Assembly: GCA_963775335.1 (NCBI GenBank)
Contig: CAVZIJ010000002.1
Location: 1,116,001 to 1,180,000, forward strand
Origin: CAVQCX01 sp963775335
GTDB lineage: Bacteria > Pseudomonadota > Gammaproteobacteria > Chromatiales > Chromatiaceae
DNA: 64,000 bases
Direction of reading: 5' to 3'
Made by a program: the position numbers and the translations under genes. The first letter of the stretch is position 1. Every line of letters starts with the position of its first letter. The notes under the pieces were generated by a model. It ran no database searches. It had not been told where the DNA came from and saw nothing but the letters and a program-made list of their open reading frames with translations. Below are positions 34,065 through 43,055 of this stretch, piece after piece.

Positions 34065-34439
34065 GTGCGCACGAACATGAAGATCATCAGCGGCATGCTC
34101 CTGACCACCGGGTGCCTGCTCGTCGGAAGCGCGGACGCCATGAACTTCGGTGACATGATGAACCCGTCCAAGTGGATGGGGGGCAACAGCAACCGTGACC
34201 GCTACGACGACGGATACTACGGCGGCGGCCCGGGCTGGGGCGGTTATCCGGGCTACGGGTACCCCGGGTACGGTTACGGCGGCTATCCCGGCTACGGATA
34301 CCCCGGCTACGGTTACGGGGGCTATCCCGGCTACGGTTACGGCGGCGGCTATCCGGGCTACGGCGGCGGCTCCAATCAGCCGATCATCGTGACCCCCCAG
34401 AGCAATGCCCCGAGGGCCGCGCCTCGCGAGATCCGGTGA
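34065..34439 (+). CDS. secreted Gly/Tyr-rich repeat protein, sulfur-globule-protein-like
   Basis: A 124-residue protein with a signal peptide ending SADA. The mature chain begins MNFGDMMNPSKWMGG and continues into repeats of YPGYGYPGYGYGG. Low-complexity Gly/Tyr envelopes of this sort form the protein coat of intracellular sulfur globules in purple sulfur bacteria; assignment here is by composition only. The start is GTG 34065, with AGAGGAA 9 nt upstream; ATG 34077 is the alternative. A 39 bp DNA repeat at 34242-34343 encodes the central units. A neutral reading is a structural glycine-rich surface protein. Confidence 0.6.
   Translation: MRTNMKIISGMLLTTGCLLVGSADAMNFGDMMNPSKWMGGNSNRDRYDDGYYGGGPGWGGYPGYGYPGYGYGGYPGYGYPGYGYGGYPGYGYGGGYPGYGGGSNQPIIVTPQSNAPRAAPREIR
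34242..34343 (+). repeat. 39 bp tandem coding repeat (2.6 units) in the Gly/Tyr-rich gene
   Basis: Units at 34242-34280 and 34281-34319 differ at a few third-codon positions, and a partial unit follows. Each encodes GYPGYGYPGYGYG. Third-position differences show the repeat is maintained at protein level. Confidence 0.85.
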
Positions 34440-34594
34440 GGCGCTGACCCACTCGCGCATGGCCCCGGGGGGCGGCTCACAGCTGCGGTCCGCCGCCCGG
34501 GGCCATTTTCGCATGCGCCCGGCGACCCTGATCTCGACGTGGGCAACCGGGACGCCGGTGCCGCCGGCCCCAGCGGGGCGGGTACTGCCAACGC

Positions 34595-36037
34595 TCAGGA
34601 GACGGTCATCACCCGGATGAGGTCGGTTCCCCCGGCCTGCTGCTGGCTGCCGCAGGTAACCACCACTATGTCCCCAGGCTGCACGTAGCCAAGCTCCTTG
34701 GCGCGCTGGCAGGCGAACACCATCTTGCTCTCGTCGTCGCCGCCAGCCCCGCAGAGCACCGGGATCACACCCCAGTTCATGGCAAGGCGACGCACCACCA
34801 GGCGGGATCGCGTGACCGCGATGATCGGCGACTCCGGCCGGTGCTTGGAGATCCGCCTTGCGGTAGAGCCGGTTTCGGTCAGGCTGAAGATGGCTGCCGC
34901 ATTCAGCTGTTCGGCCATGCGCACGGCCGACTGCCCCACTGCCTCGGCGATCTTGTACGCGGGGTCGGGCTGTATCTTCTGCAAATAGCCGTACTCCCGA
35001 AGCGACGCCTCGGCCCGCTGGGCGATGGCCGCCATGGTGCGCACCGCCTGTACCGGATAGCGGCCCATCGCCGTCTCGCCCGAGAGCATCACCGCAGAGG
35101 TGCCGTCGAGAATGGCATTGGCGACGTCGCTGGCCTCGGCCCGGGTAGGCTTGGGATTCTGCTCCATGGAGGCCAGCATCTGGGTCGCCGTGATGACCGG
35201 CTTGCCGTTCATGACCGTGGTGCGGATCATCTTCTTCTGGGTGCTCGGCACGTCGGCCAGCGGAAGCTCCACGCCCAGGTCGCCCCGGGCGACCATGATC
35301 CCGTCCGCGGCCGCGACGATCTCCTCCAGGTTGCGCACGCCGGCCTTGTTCTCGATCTTGGCGATGATCGGTATACGGCGCTCGCGCTCCAGCATGATCT
35401 CGCGGATGCGCTGGACATCCTCGGCCGACTGCACGAAGGAAGCGGCCAGGTAGTCCACGTCGTTCTCGGCGGCGAAGGTCAGCTCCTGGACCATGTCCTC
35501 CCGGAACTCGGGGCTCACCGCGCTGACCGACAGCGTGGTCTCGGGCAGGTTCACACTCTTGTTCTCGCGCAGCAGACCCCCGTGGACGATGCGGCAGCGG
35601 ATCTCTCCCTGCCGGACCGCGATGACCTCCAGCTCGATGGCGCCGTCGTCGAGCAGGATCGGCGTGCGCGCACTCACCTCTTCGGGCAGCTTCCGGTAGC
35701 TGACCGAGACCCCTTGGGCGTTGCCGACGCGCGACTCTGCGAACAGGCTGATCTCCGCCCCGGCCTGCAGCTCCGCCGTGCCGTTCTCCAGCTTTCCCGT
35801 GCGGATCTCTATTCCCCGGGTATCGACCATAATGGCGATGTTGGCGCCGGCCTCGCGGGCGAGCGTGCGAATTCGCTCCAGACGCTCCTCATGGTCCTGA
35901 TAGGTGCCGTGGGAGAGGTTGAGGCGCGCCACGTTCATGCCGGCGGCGAACATCGCCTTCAGGGTCTCGGGGTGGTCGCAGGCAGGACCGACGGTGGCGA
36001 CTATCTTTGTCTTGCGAAGCTCGGGGCTCTTGGTCAT
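34595..36037 (-). CDS. pyk: pyruvate kinase
   Basis: Pyruvate kinase converts phosphoenolpyruvate and ADP to pyruvate and ATP. The 480-residue protein has RKTKIVATVGPA, MNVARLNLSHG, the active-site IAKIENKAG and MVARGDLGVELP, and ATQMLASM. The usual DTKGPEIRTG reads DTRGIEIRTG here, a Pro-to-Ile change next to the substrate loop. ATG 36037 gives standard length. The frame continues to 36430 through repeat R2 copy B, which is not part of the protein. Confidence 0.95.
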   Translation of the reverse strand: MTKSPELRKTKIVATVGPACDHPETLKAMFAAGMNVARLNLSHGTYQDHEERLERIRTLAREAGANIAIMVDTRGIEIRTGKLENGTAELQAGAEISLFAESRVGNAQGVSVSYRKLPEEVSARTPILLDDGAIELEVIAVRQGEIRCRIVHGGLLRENKSVNLPETTLSVSAVSPEFREDMVQELTFAAENDVDYLAASFVQSAEDVQRIREIMLERERRIPIIAKIENKAGVRNLEEIVAAADGIMVARGDLGVELPLADVPSTQKKMIRTTVMNGKPVITATQMLASMEQNPKPTRAEASDVANAILDGTSAVMLSGETAMGRYPVQAVRTMAAIAQRAEASLREYGYLQKIQPDPAYKIAEAVGQSAVRMAEQLNAAAIFSLTETGSTARRISKHRPESPIIAVTRSRLVVRRLAMNWGVIPVLCGAGGDDESKMVFACQRAKELGYVQPGDIVVVTCGSQQQAGGTDLIRVMTVS

Positions 36038-36217
36038 GGGCAACCCTTCGGGGGTAAGTCGATGGATGCCGGGGCCGGCGGCGGGCGGCCTACCGGGGCC
36101 AAGGGCGGCCGGGAGACATGGCTGGCCGTCCATAATCGCACGAAATCCCTGAGGTCCGCCCGGGCTAGCCCGTCGGGGCCCGGACCGTTGGCCTGGCGCA
36201 AACGTTTGGATATATGA

Positions 36218-36378
36218 TCCTAGAAATGGCAGTTGACCGCTTCGAGTAGCGATCAAGTGATTGATCTGGCCGTGGTTCCGGACAAGCCTGATGCTCACCC
36301 GCCGGGTGATGGCCGCTACGACCACCAGGGCACTCACCCGGGGCTCAGCCCCTGGGCCAAGCCAGACACTCATCGATG
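36218..36378. mobile_element. repeat element R2, copy B
   Basis: The left end GATCCTAGAAATGGCAGTTG and the next 120 bp match copy A at 13016-13251 with about 20 percent divergence. The distal part is shortened: CCAAGCCAGACAC here aligns with CCTTGCCAGACAC of copy A after a deletion. It fills most of the 338 bp between pyk and the divergent membrane-protein gene. Confidence 0.6.
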
Positions 36379-38598
36379 GGGGAATTCGACATTCACGGGT
36401 CAGCGGCTTCCTTGAGCCGAGGGAAAGCACCGCCGACCGGTGGGTCCACCGATGAGCGGGGACCCCGGCCGGGACTCGTCGGCCTACTGCCCTTGCTGGT
36501 ATCGATGATCTTCACAGCGGTCGCCCTGCTGCCCGAGCTGCGCCCGATCGCCAGCGTGAACGACGACGCCGTTCATTTCCTGCTCGTACAGGCGGCCGAG
36601 GACGCCTGGGTGCATGGCCGCAACATCGTCGATTTCTGGTCTCCGGTGCTGGAGCTCGGCTTCCCCCAGTTCCTGTATTACCAGCATCTCCCCCACTTGG
36701 TTGTCGTGCTCCTCCACCGCCTGCTGCTCGGTCAAGTCGACCTCATCACCGTTTTCAATGCTGTCCGTTACGTGCTGCTCGTCGGATTCCCCGCCACGGT
36801 CTATTGGTCGTTGCGCAAGCTCGGGTTTTCGCCGAGCGGCTCGGTAGCGGCGGCGGCGCTCGCACCTCTGTTCTCCGGGGGCTTCTCCTACGGCTTCGAA
36901 TACGAAAGCTACATCTGGCGCGGGTTCGGGCTGTACACGCAGATCTGGGCCATGCATCTGTCGTTCGCCTCGCTGGCCTTGCTGGCCGACTGCCTCGAGC
37001 GGCGAAGAGGCGAGGTGTGGGCCATAGTGGCCTTGTCGGCGCTCATCCTCTCCCACCTCTTCTACGCCTACATGATGGCGATAAGCTCCACGATCCTCCT
37101 CGTGATCGGGCTGACCAAGGAAAACGCGCGCTCGCGGATCCTGCGCTTTGCCCTGGTCTGGGTCGTCGCCGCGCTCGTCACGTGCTACTTCTGGCTGCCT
37201 TTTATCTTGTACAAGACGTATGTCAACGCGTCGCCTTACCTGCAGCCGTGGAAATACGATTCTTTCGGCGCCGGCACCATCTTGCGGCGGCTCGTCACCG
37301 GACAGCTGCTCGACGATGGCCGCCCGCCGGTTATTACCGTCTTGTTGGCCGTGGGCCTGATCTCCGCGTTGCGGTCTCGCTCGCGCCAAGCGCTGCTCGC
37401 CACCGTCTTCTTCGTCGTCTGGCTGGTTCTGTACTTCGGCAGGCCGACCTTGGGCGCCCTGGTCAACCTGCTCCCCATGCAGCGTGTATTGATCATGCAT
37501 CGGTTCATCGGGGGCGTGGACATGGGGGTGCTCATGCTGGTCGCCGTCGGCGCCGACTGGCTCGGACAACTCTCATCGAGGTGGACGCCGAAGCGGCCGG
37601 TGACCACCTTCTCGGCGCTGACCATCGCTATCATGGCGCCGGCGTTGATCGAGCGCGCTGCCTTTTTCTACGGGAACGGCGTGCTCATCGAGCGTACCCA
37701 GGCGGCCGTCGCCGGCGATGCCGGAGCCAGGAAGCTGATCGGCAGGATCGAGGACCTGCCGCCGGGCAGAACGTTTGCCGGTCTGCACACCGATTGGGGC
37801 AAGGAAATGAAGATCGGGGATCTCGCGTTCAGCGACCTGCTGACCCTGAATCGGATTCCTGCGGTTTCCCCGCCTTACCAGAGTGCGTCGCTCAATTCCG
37901 ACCTGCTCTGGGACTTCAATTACCGAGACGCGCAGGACTACCTGCTCTTCAACGTCCGTTACGTGGTGGCGCCGGCAAAGCAATCCATGCCCGGATTTCT
38001 CAAGGCGATCGACAGCGCGGGAAGGTACACCCTGTACGAGGCGCAGTCCGGTGGGTACTTTGCGCTCGGACGCACAGACCTTGCGTTCGTCGGTCCGGCA
38101 TCCGATTTCTTGCCGGCCATTCGGGCATGGCATGGGAGAAGGCTTTCGGCGGCTCGGGAGTTTCCGGCCGTGGAGCTGGCCGGGGCAGTCGCCGTTCCCG
38201 CCGACCTTCCCTCATACCCTCTGTCAGACGCAGCGAAGGTATTGTCAACCCTCGCGCCCCCACCGCCGCCTAGCGGGGCCATCCTCCACCAGGACGCGGC
38301 GCCGGAGCGCTACTCCGCAACCGTTCAGAGCGATGCAGCGGCCACCCTCGTTCTGAAGCTCAGCTACCATCCGAGTTGGCAGGCGAGGCTGGATGGGATA
38401 CCGACCCGTACGATGATGGTCATGCCAAGCTATATCGGAATCAGGCTGCCCCCGGGCAAACACCAGGTGGTGGTCCAGTACCAGAGCGATCCCAGACGCA
38501 GCCTGCTGCTCGTTTTCGGTCTGGCGGTCCTGCTGATCAGCGCCGCTGCCGGTGTTTACAGGAGATACCTGTCCTACGCCTCCCCGGGCCGGACATAA
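36376..38598 (+). CDS. large polytopic membrane protein (PTPS-related / GT-C-like)
   Basis: A protein of up to 740 residues with about eleven hydrophobic helices in residues 35-440 followed by a soluble C-terminal region and a last membrane helix near 710-730. An early periplasmic acidic motif ASVNDDAVHF and a helix-rich N-terminal part resemble membrane glycosyltransferases of the GT-C fold and the '6-pyruvoyl-tetrahydropterin synthase related' membrane family. Envelope glycan transfer is an inference. The start is uncertain: ATG 36376 lies in the repeat R2 edge with no clear Shine-Dalgarno, and the first 30 residues look non-native. Confidence 0.65.
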   Translation: MGEFDIHGSAASLSRGKAPPTGGSTDERGPRPGLVGLLPLLVSMIFTAVALLPELRPIASVNDDAVHFLLVQAAEDAWVHGRNIVDFWSPVLELGFPQFLYYQHLPHLVVVLLHRLLLGQVDLITVFNAVRYVLLVGFPATVYWSLRKLGFSPSGSVAAAALAPLFSGGFSYGFEYESYIWRGFGLYTQIWAMHLSFASLALLADCLERRRGEVWAIVALSALILSHLFYAYMMAISSTILLVIGLTKENARSRILRFALVWVVAALVTCYFWLPFILYKTYVNASPYLQPWKYDSFGAGTILRRLVTGQLLDDGRPPVITVLLAVGLISALRSRSRQALLATVFFVVWLVLYFGRPTLGALVNLLPMQRVLIMHRFIGGVDMGVLMLVAVGADWLGQLSSRWTPKRPVTTFSALTIAIMAPALIERAAFFYGNGVLIERTQAAVAGDAGARKLIGRIEDLPPGRTFAGLHTDWGKEMKIGDLAFSDLLTLNRIPAVSPPYQSASLNSDLLWDFNYRDAQDYLLFNVRYVVAPAKQSMPGFLKAIDSAGRYTLYEAQSGGYFALGRTDLAFVGPASDFLPAIRAWHGRRLSAAREFPAVELAGAVAVPADLPSYPLSDAAKVLSTLAPPPPPSGAILHQDAAPERYSATVQSDAAATLVLKLSYHPSWQARLDGIPTRTMMVMPSYIGIRLPPGKHQVVVQYQSDPRRSLLLVFGLAVLLISAAAGVYRRYLSYASPGRT

Positions 38599-38624
38599 AC
38601 CTATCGGGGGGCCGAGGACATCCG

Positions 38625-39053
38625 ATGGGCAAGACGACGGACAAGATCCAGAAGGTCGGCAACGCCATGGTGGACCTGTTCCACTACCTGGCGCTCTTCG
38701 TCATCGGCGCCACCATCGTCTGGTCGGCGGCACACGAGTATCTGCTGATCATGGCGGCGGGCCATGCCGCGCTCAAGGATATCCTGCTGCTGTTCATCTA
38801 CCTCGAGCTCGGGGCGATGGTGGGCATCTATTTCAAGACCCATCGCCTCCCGGTGCACTTCCTGATCTACATCGCCATCACCGCCCTGTCACGGCATCTC
38901 GTTATCGATGTGCAGCAGGTATCGGACAACTTCCATCTCTACCTGCTGCTGAGCATCACGACCGCCATCGTCTTGCTCAGCGTCGCGGTGCTCATCCTCA
39001 CTTATGCCGCGCGTACCTATGGGCGAGCGGAGGACGAGGTCGAAGAGCGCTGA
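38625..39053 (+). CDS. psiE: phosphate-starvation-inducible PsiE family protein
   Basis: A 142-residue membrane protein with four hydrophobic helices and the PsiE signature around LELGAMVGIYFKTHRLPVHF and ITALSRHLVID. PsiE is induced by phosphate starvation in E. coli, but its activity is unknown. ATG 38625 is 26 bp after the upstream membrane protein and has GAGGA upstream. Convergent with the NapC-type cytochrome gene. Confidence 0.88.
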   Translation: MGKTTDKIQKVGNAMVDLFHYLALFVIGATIVWSAAHEYLLIMAAGHAALKDILLLFIYLELGAMVGIYFKTHRLPVHFLIYIAITALSRHLVIDVQQVSDNFHLYLLLSITTAIVLLSVAVLILTYAARTYGRAEDEVEER

Positions 39054-39157
39054 CGCGCAGGCCGGTCCTTCGACCAAGCCCGAGTCCAAGTCGGGGCAGC
39101 GGGGGCACCCGCCGCCGCTCGAGCGGACGCCCAGTCGAACGGCCTTTGCCGAACCGC

Positions 39158-39733
39158 TCAGGTCTTGGGCTTCTCGTAGCCCTTGGGCAGATGGTGGACG
39201 ACCCCCCGATGGCAGTCGATGCAGGTCTTCCCCTCTTTCCAGCCCTGCTCCATCTTGCGAGCGGCGCGCTTGTCCTGCGCGTGGAAATCCATGGCCTCGA
39301 AGGAGTGGCACTTCCGGCACGTCTGGGAATTGGTCTCCTTCATCGTCTTCCACACATGCTGGGCGAGCTCCAGGCGATGGGCCTCGAATTTCGCCGGAGT
39401 GTCGACGGTGCCCAGCACCTTGTGGATCAGCTCGTTGCTCGCCTTGAACTTGCGCCAGGTGGTGGCGAACCACGAAGTGTGAGGCACATGGCAGTCGGAG
39501 CAGATCGCGCGCACCCCGCTCTCGTTCTGATAGTGATCGGATTTCATGTACTCCTGGTAGACCGTGTCCCTCATCTCATGGCAGGAGATGCAGAACTCCA
39601 GGCTGTTGGTGTAATCGACGATGTAGTTGAAGCTGGCCAGGGCGGCCACCCCGAACCCGATGCCCCCGATCAACAGCGCGCCCAAACTATACTTGCTGGG
39701 GCGGCGAAGCGCCCCGATCAACCTGCGAAACAT
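39158..39733 (-). CDS. NapC/NirT/CymA family tetraheme cytochrome c
   Basis: A 191-residue inner-membrane-anchored quinol-linked cytochrome. One N-terminal helix (SLGALLIGGIGFGVAALA) is followed by four haem-binding sites: CISCH, CSDCH, CRKCH and CIDCH. Such proteins pass electrons between the quinone pool and periplasmic carriers; CymA does this for the Mtr pathway. It is the last gene of the electron-transfer locus, downstream of the decaheme lipoprotein and behind a terminator, so it probably has its own promoter. Confidence 0.9.
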   Translation of the reverse strand: MFRRLIGALRRPSKYSLGALLIGGIGFGVAALASFNYIVDYTNSLEFCISCHEMRDTVYQEYMKSDHYQNESGVRAICSDCHVPHTSWFATTWRKFKASNELIHKVLGTVDTPAKFEAHRLELAQHVWKTMKETNSQTCRKCHSFEAMDFHAQDKRAARKMEQGWKEGKTCIDCHRGVVHHLPKGYEKPKT

Positions 39734-39921
39734 CGCTGATTCTCCCCGTTGCTATTGAAGGGCCGGGTGCCCCGGGCCGGGCGGCCCCAAGCTCGGACGG
39801 GTCCGCCGCCGGCAGCCCGGCCCGGCAGACGAAATCCAGATTAACCCTTCGAGAATGCTTGCCCACGCGGACCCCAGCGCGCGCTGCGTCCCGGGCGCGG
39901 CAAGGGTATGCCGATTTCACG

Positions 39922-39957
39922 AAAAAAAAAGGGGGCGCCCCTGAGGGCGCCCCCTTC
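39922..39957 (-). terminator. rho-independent terminator of the decaheme lipoprotein gene
   Basis: A 12 bp stem AAGGGGGCGCCC / GGGCGCCCCCTT with a CTGA loop is followed on the minus strand by nine T residues. It lies 13 bp after the stop of the decaheme gene at 39970 and separates it from the NapC-type gene. Confidence 0.93.
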
Positions 39958-39969
39958 CCGGATCAACGG

Positions 39970-42549
39970 CTATTTGTCTCCGGGGTTATGGTAGGTCACG
40001 GTGTCGAAAGCCATGCCCGGACCGTGGCAGACCGCGCAGGACTCACCGCCGATTGCATTGTAGATCGAGCCCTTCAGGGTCGTAGTGCCTAGCCAATACG
40101 CCAGCTGGGCACCCTGGGCCACGAAGTGGTTGGCAGCAGCATCGTCGTTGTGGCAGACACCGCAGACGGCAGCGGTCGCCGTGGTCGCGGGATCGTCGGT
40201 CCACAAAGACGCGCTGCCGCCACCGCCCGTCCCGTCGTCGACCGACACCGCCCGGGCCGTTGCACGCGCGAAGTTGTAGGCGCCGGCCTTGTGGCAGGTA
40301 GAGCAGTTGGAGATCTCCTGCGGGAAGGTAACGTCCGCAAAATTCCCGCCCAGGAAGGTGGCGCTCGCCGCGTGGATGGAATGGACCATCCGCCCGAACG
40401 AGTAACCCTCGCTGCTGGTCGTAGTATCCGCATTGTGGCAGATCAGGCACACGTGGGTATTCCCGTTGCGGTTGGAGCCGTGCAACTGGATCACCTTGTG
40501 GCAGGCGTTGCACGCTGCCGGATCGTAGGCCGCCATGCGCGGTACCCCCGGATAGAACACCGCGCTGACCGGCGCCGTCCGCTCGTTGTCGGCGTTGCCG
40601 GCGAAGTCGGTCGTGGCGTAATACAGGCGCCCTTGCAAGGTCACCATCGGGGACCCGTGGATGCTGTGCGGCAGGGCGAGGTCGGCCGGGAAGGTGACCC
40701 AGTAGTTGCCGCTTCCGTCCTTCTGCGCGTAATGCTGGAGCCCCTTGATGTCCATGGTGTAGGGGCGACCCGGTCCGTCGGTGCACGTATGCGTCGCGGA
40801 GCCGTTCCAAGAGTCGGTGCAGCCGCCGGTGGCGCCGGTCTCGTCGCCGTTGTAGATGTCCGTGGTGGGCCAACCCACGTTCACGTACAGCCGGGAGTTG
40901 CCGTTGTTGAACCCCGCGGCGTTGACGATATCCCAGGGAGTCCCGTTGGGGTCATCCACGCGGAACTCGATCCTGGGGATCCCGTCGGCACCCAGCGCCG
41001 GGCCAGCCTGGTTGAAGGGCGCATTCGGGTCGGCGGGCTTGGCCGTCGCACTGAGGATCTTGAACACGTAGTTCTTGCCGAGATCCGCACGGAACCGCTG
41101 ATCACCCGGGATCATGCTGTGGACGTGAAGCGGCGGACCCGTGGTCACCGGGGGCCCGCTCGGCACGTGGCAGACATAACATTGGTCGTCAGAGAAAACC
41201 CCGATGTTCGGGATACCCGCGAGGGCATGGCTGAACTGGTACACGTGCTGCCCGGTCACCGCGTCGGTCGAGTAGATGATGAGACCGTTGGCGTGGCAGG
41301 CGCCGCACGCCTCGGCGGTCGCGGACTGGTTAAACATATCCCCGTCGGCCGTCGCCATGGGCGGCCAGGCGTTGGTCAGGGGCGTCGGCTTATTCGGATC
41401 GGGCGTCTCCAGGGCCGTGGTCGCAGCGACCTGGGTGTGCGAGTGGCAGGTCTCGCAATAGGTCAGCGCCTGGGGATAGGTCACATCGGAGAAATCGCTC
41501 ACTGAATTGCCGTAGCCGACGACGACAAAGGGCTTGGTCGGCGTGTTGGGATCGTTGGCGTTGGGCGTTGCGCGGAATTCACTGCTGTGGATCGAGTGCA
41601 CCAGGAAGCGCAGGTCCACGGAGTTGCCGGTCGAGGGATCGACGGTGCCCGGGTTGTGGCAGGTCACGCAGTATTTCACCGTCTTGCGGGGGCCACCGTG
41701 CAAGTCGAACTGCTTGTGACAGGCGGCACAGTTCTCGGTCGCGACGACCTCGCGGGTCAGCATCGGTCCGCCGCTGGGCACCCAGTCATAGGTCGGATTC
41801 AGCGGCGCCAAGGGCCCTTCGGCCGCGCCGCTCAGGCGGATCTCCAGGCCCACCCGATGGGTGTCGCTGGGGTCCCAGGGCACGGCGATGGGCGTCGTGA
41901 TATTCGCCACGTCGTGAGCAAAGACGCACTGGTAGTGGCCCGGGCTGAACTCAGTCAGGCTCGTACAGGTCTCGTTGGTCGCCTGGATGGCCGATGCTTG
42001 CCCGGCGCCCGGACAGGTGGCGAGATTCGTGCTCGGGCTGTTGCCGTCGTACTGGTACAGGCAGAGGGTCTTCGAGGTGTTGACGAAGTTCTGCCAGTGC
42101 GAGGGGTAGATGATCGTGCCCGTGACAGCGTCCTTGGTGGGCGGGATCAGCTTGGCGATCGTGAAGCGGACGACGCTCGAGACCAGGCCCGTGGCAGGGT
42201 TGCCGTTCTGGTCCTCGACGTCGAACGTCGCGGTCAGGAATTGGCCGGGACTGGGATTAGCCGGCGACACGTTCGTGATGTGGGCCACCAGGCGTCCGAG
42301 CTGGGCGATCTCGTCGGCGGTGAGCGCGCTGCCGTTACCGAGGGAGATGCCGCCGGCAGCGGGACCGGTCGGACCCGTCGGACCCGTCGGACCGGTCGGA
42401 CCTGTTCCACCGGTCGGGCCGGTCGGGCCCGTGGGCCCAGGACTGCCGCCGCCCGGCGTACAGCCACCGAGCGCCAGCGCGAGAACGCAGGCTCCCAGGG
42501 CTCCCAAAAGGGGCGCGAATCCACAGCGCCCTATTGTTGTTGCTCTCAT
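39970..42549 (-). CDS. OmcA/MtrC family decaheme outer-membrane lipoprotein with collagen-like stalk
   Basis: An 859-residue lipoprotein (lipobox LALGGC). Directly after the lipid Cys comes a collagen-like Gly-Pro-Thr segment (GPTGPTGPTGGTGPTGP and more, about 27 residues), probably a flexible stalk. Two haem-binding blocks of five sites each follow: CAACH, CVTCH, CETCH, CGACH, CYVCH and CNACH, CLICH, CSTCH, CGVCH, CAVCH. Non-haem cysteines (LCLYQ, TCPGAG, TCTSL and the pair in GCTDSW...THTCTDG) could form disulfides in the beta domains. GGGGGAGCC precedes ATG 42549. It should be a cell-surface electron port. Confidence 0.92.
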   Translation of the reverse strand: MRATTIGRCGFAPLLGALGACVLALALGGCTPGGGSPGPTGPTGPTGGTGPTGPTGPTGPTGPAAGGISLGNGSALTADEIAQLGRLVAHITNVSPANPSPGQFLTATFDVEDQNGNPATGLVSSVVRFTIAKLIPPTKDAVTGTIIYPSHWQNFVNTSKTLCLYQYDGNSPSTNLATCPGAGQASAIQATNETCTSLTEFSPGHYQCVFAHDVANITTPIAVPWDPSDTHRVGLEIRLSGAAEGPLAPLNPTYDWVPSGGPMLTREVVATENCAACHKQFDLHGGPRKTVKYCVTCHNPGTVDPSTGNSVDLRFLVHSIHSSEFRATPNANDPNTPTKPFVVVGYGNSVSDFSDVTYPQALTYCETCHSHTQVAATTALETPDPNKPTPLTNAWPPMATADGDMFNQSATAEACGACHANGLIIYSTDAVTGQHVYQFSHALAGIPNIGVFSDDQCYVCHVPSGPPVTTGPPLHVHSMIPGDQRFRADLGKNYVFKILSATAKPADPNAPFNQAGPALGADGIPRIEFRVDDPNGTPWDIVNAAGFNNGNSRLYVNVGWPTTDIYNGDETGATGGCTDSWNGSATHTCTDGPGRPYTMDIKGLQHYAQKDGSGNYWVTFPADLALPHSIHGSPMVTLQGRLYYATTDFAGNADNERTAPVSAVFYPGVPRMAAYDPAACNACHKVIQLHGSNRNGNTHVCLICHNADTTTSSEGYSFGRMVHSIHAASATFLGGNFADVTFPQEISNCSTCHKAGAYNFARATARAVSVDDGTGGGGSASLWTDDPATTATAAVCGVCHNDDAAANHFVAQGAQLAYWLGTTTLKGSIYNAIGGESCAVCHGPGMAFDTVTYHNPGDK

Positions 42550-42784
42550 GGCTCCCCCTCGATCTGTCTGACGCTGGTCGACGAAACACGCTCGGGTCCA
42601 AACCACCTGGGCGCTCGGAATGGGCCGAGTGCATCCAAAAGGAGCACACCGGCGAAGCCTCTCGCAAAAAATCCTTGGACAATCGGCCGGGCGCGGATCC
42701 GCGCCCGGGCTTCGTGAAATACGCCCTTGTTTGTCCGGGCTACGGATAGGATATCAACGTCCCGGATTCGTGTTGAATTAATTT

Positions 42785-42814
42785 TTTCAACGGGCGCTGC
42801 ATAGGCGCTATCAA
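42785..42814 (-). promoter_or_regulatory. candidate promoter/operator of the decaheme lipoprotein gene
   Basis: On the minus strand TTGATA (42809-42814) and TTGAAA (42785-42790) are 18 bp apart, about 235 bp upstream of the start. A dyad GTTGAA-N8-TTCAAC (42772-42791) overlaps the -10. The same layout, TTGACA-N18-TAGAAA, precedes the other decaheme lipoprotein gene. The rest of 42550-43055 has no recognised gene. Confidence 0.5.
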
Positions 42815-43055
42815 TCGCTTGGCTAGGGCGTTATCTGGGCGCTCATGGCTCAGGCGACGACATCGGCCTGTGCCCGAGCCCCTACGGGCAGCACTACGGT
42901 GATACCCTGCGAGAGCCCCAGTGGATCGAGGGGGGCAAGCGCCGGGTCTACCAGGGCATGGTGCGGCGCCTCTCGCCACGGGGTTCTTGCTCGCTCCGGG
43001 ATGTCGAAACCCCGGGTTGTCGAGCGGAGAGGTCCCGGCTGAACGCCCCGGGGTA

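Noticed and set aside
33738..34514. 259-codon minus-strand frame over the Gly/Tyr-rich gene
   Set aside because: It is an antisense shadow of the repeat-rich gene; low-complexity Val/Ala/Ile repeats result from the complementary codons.
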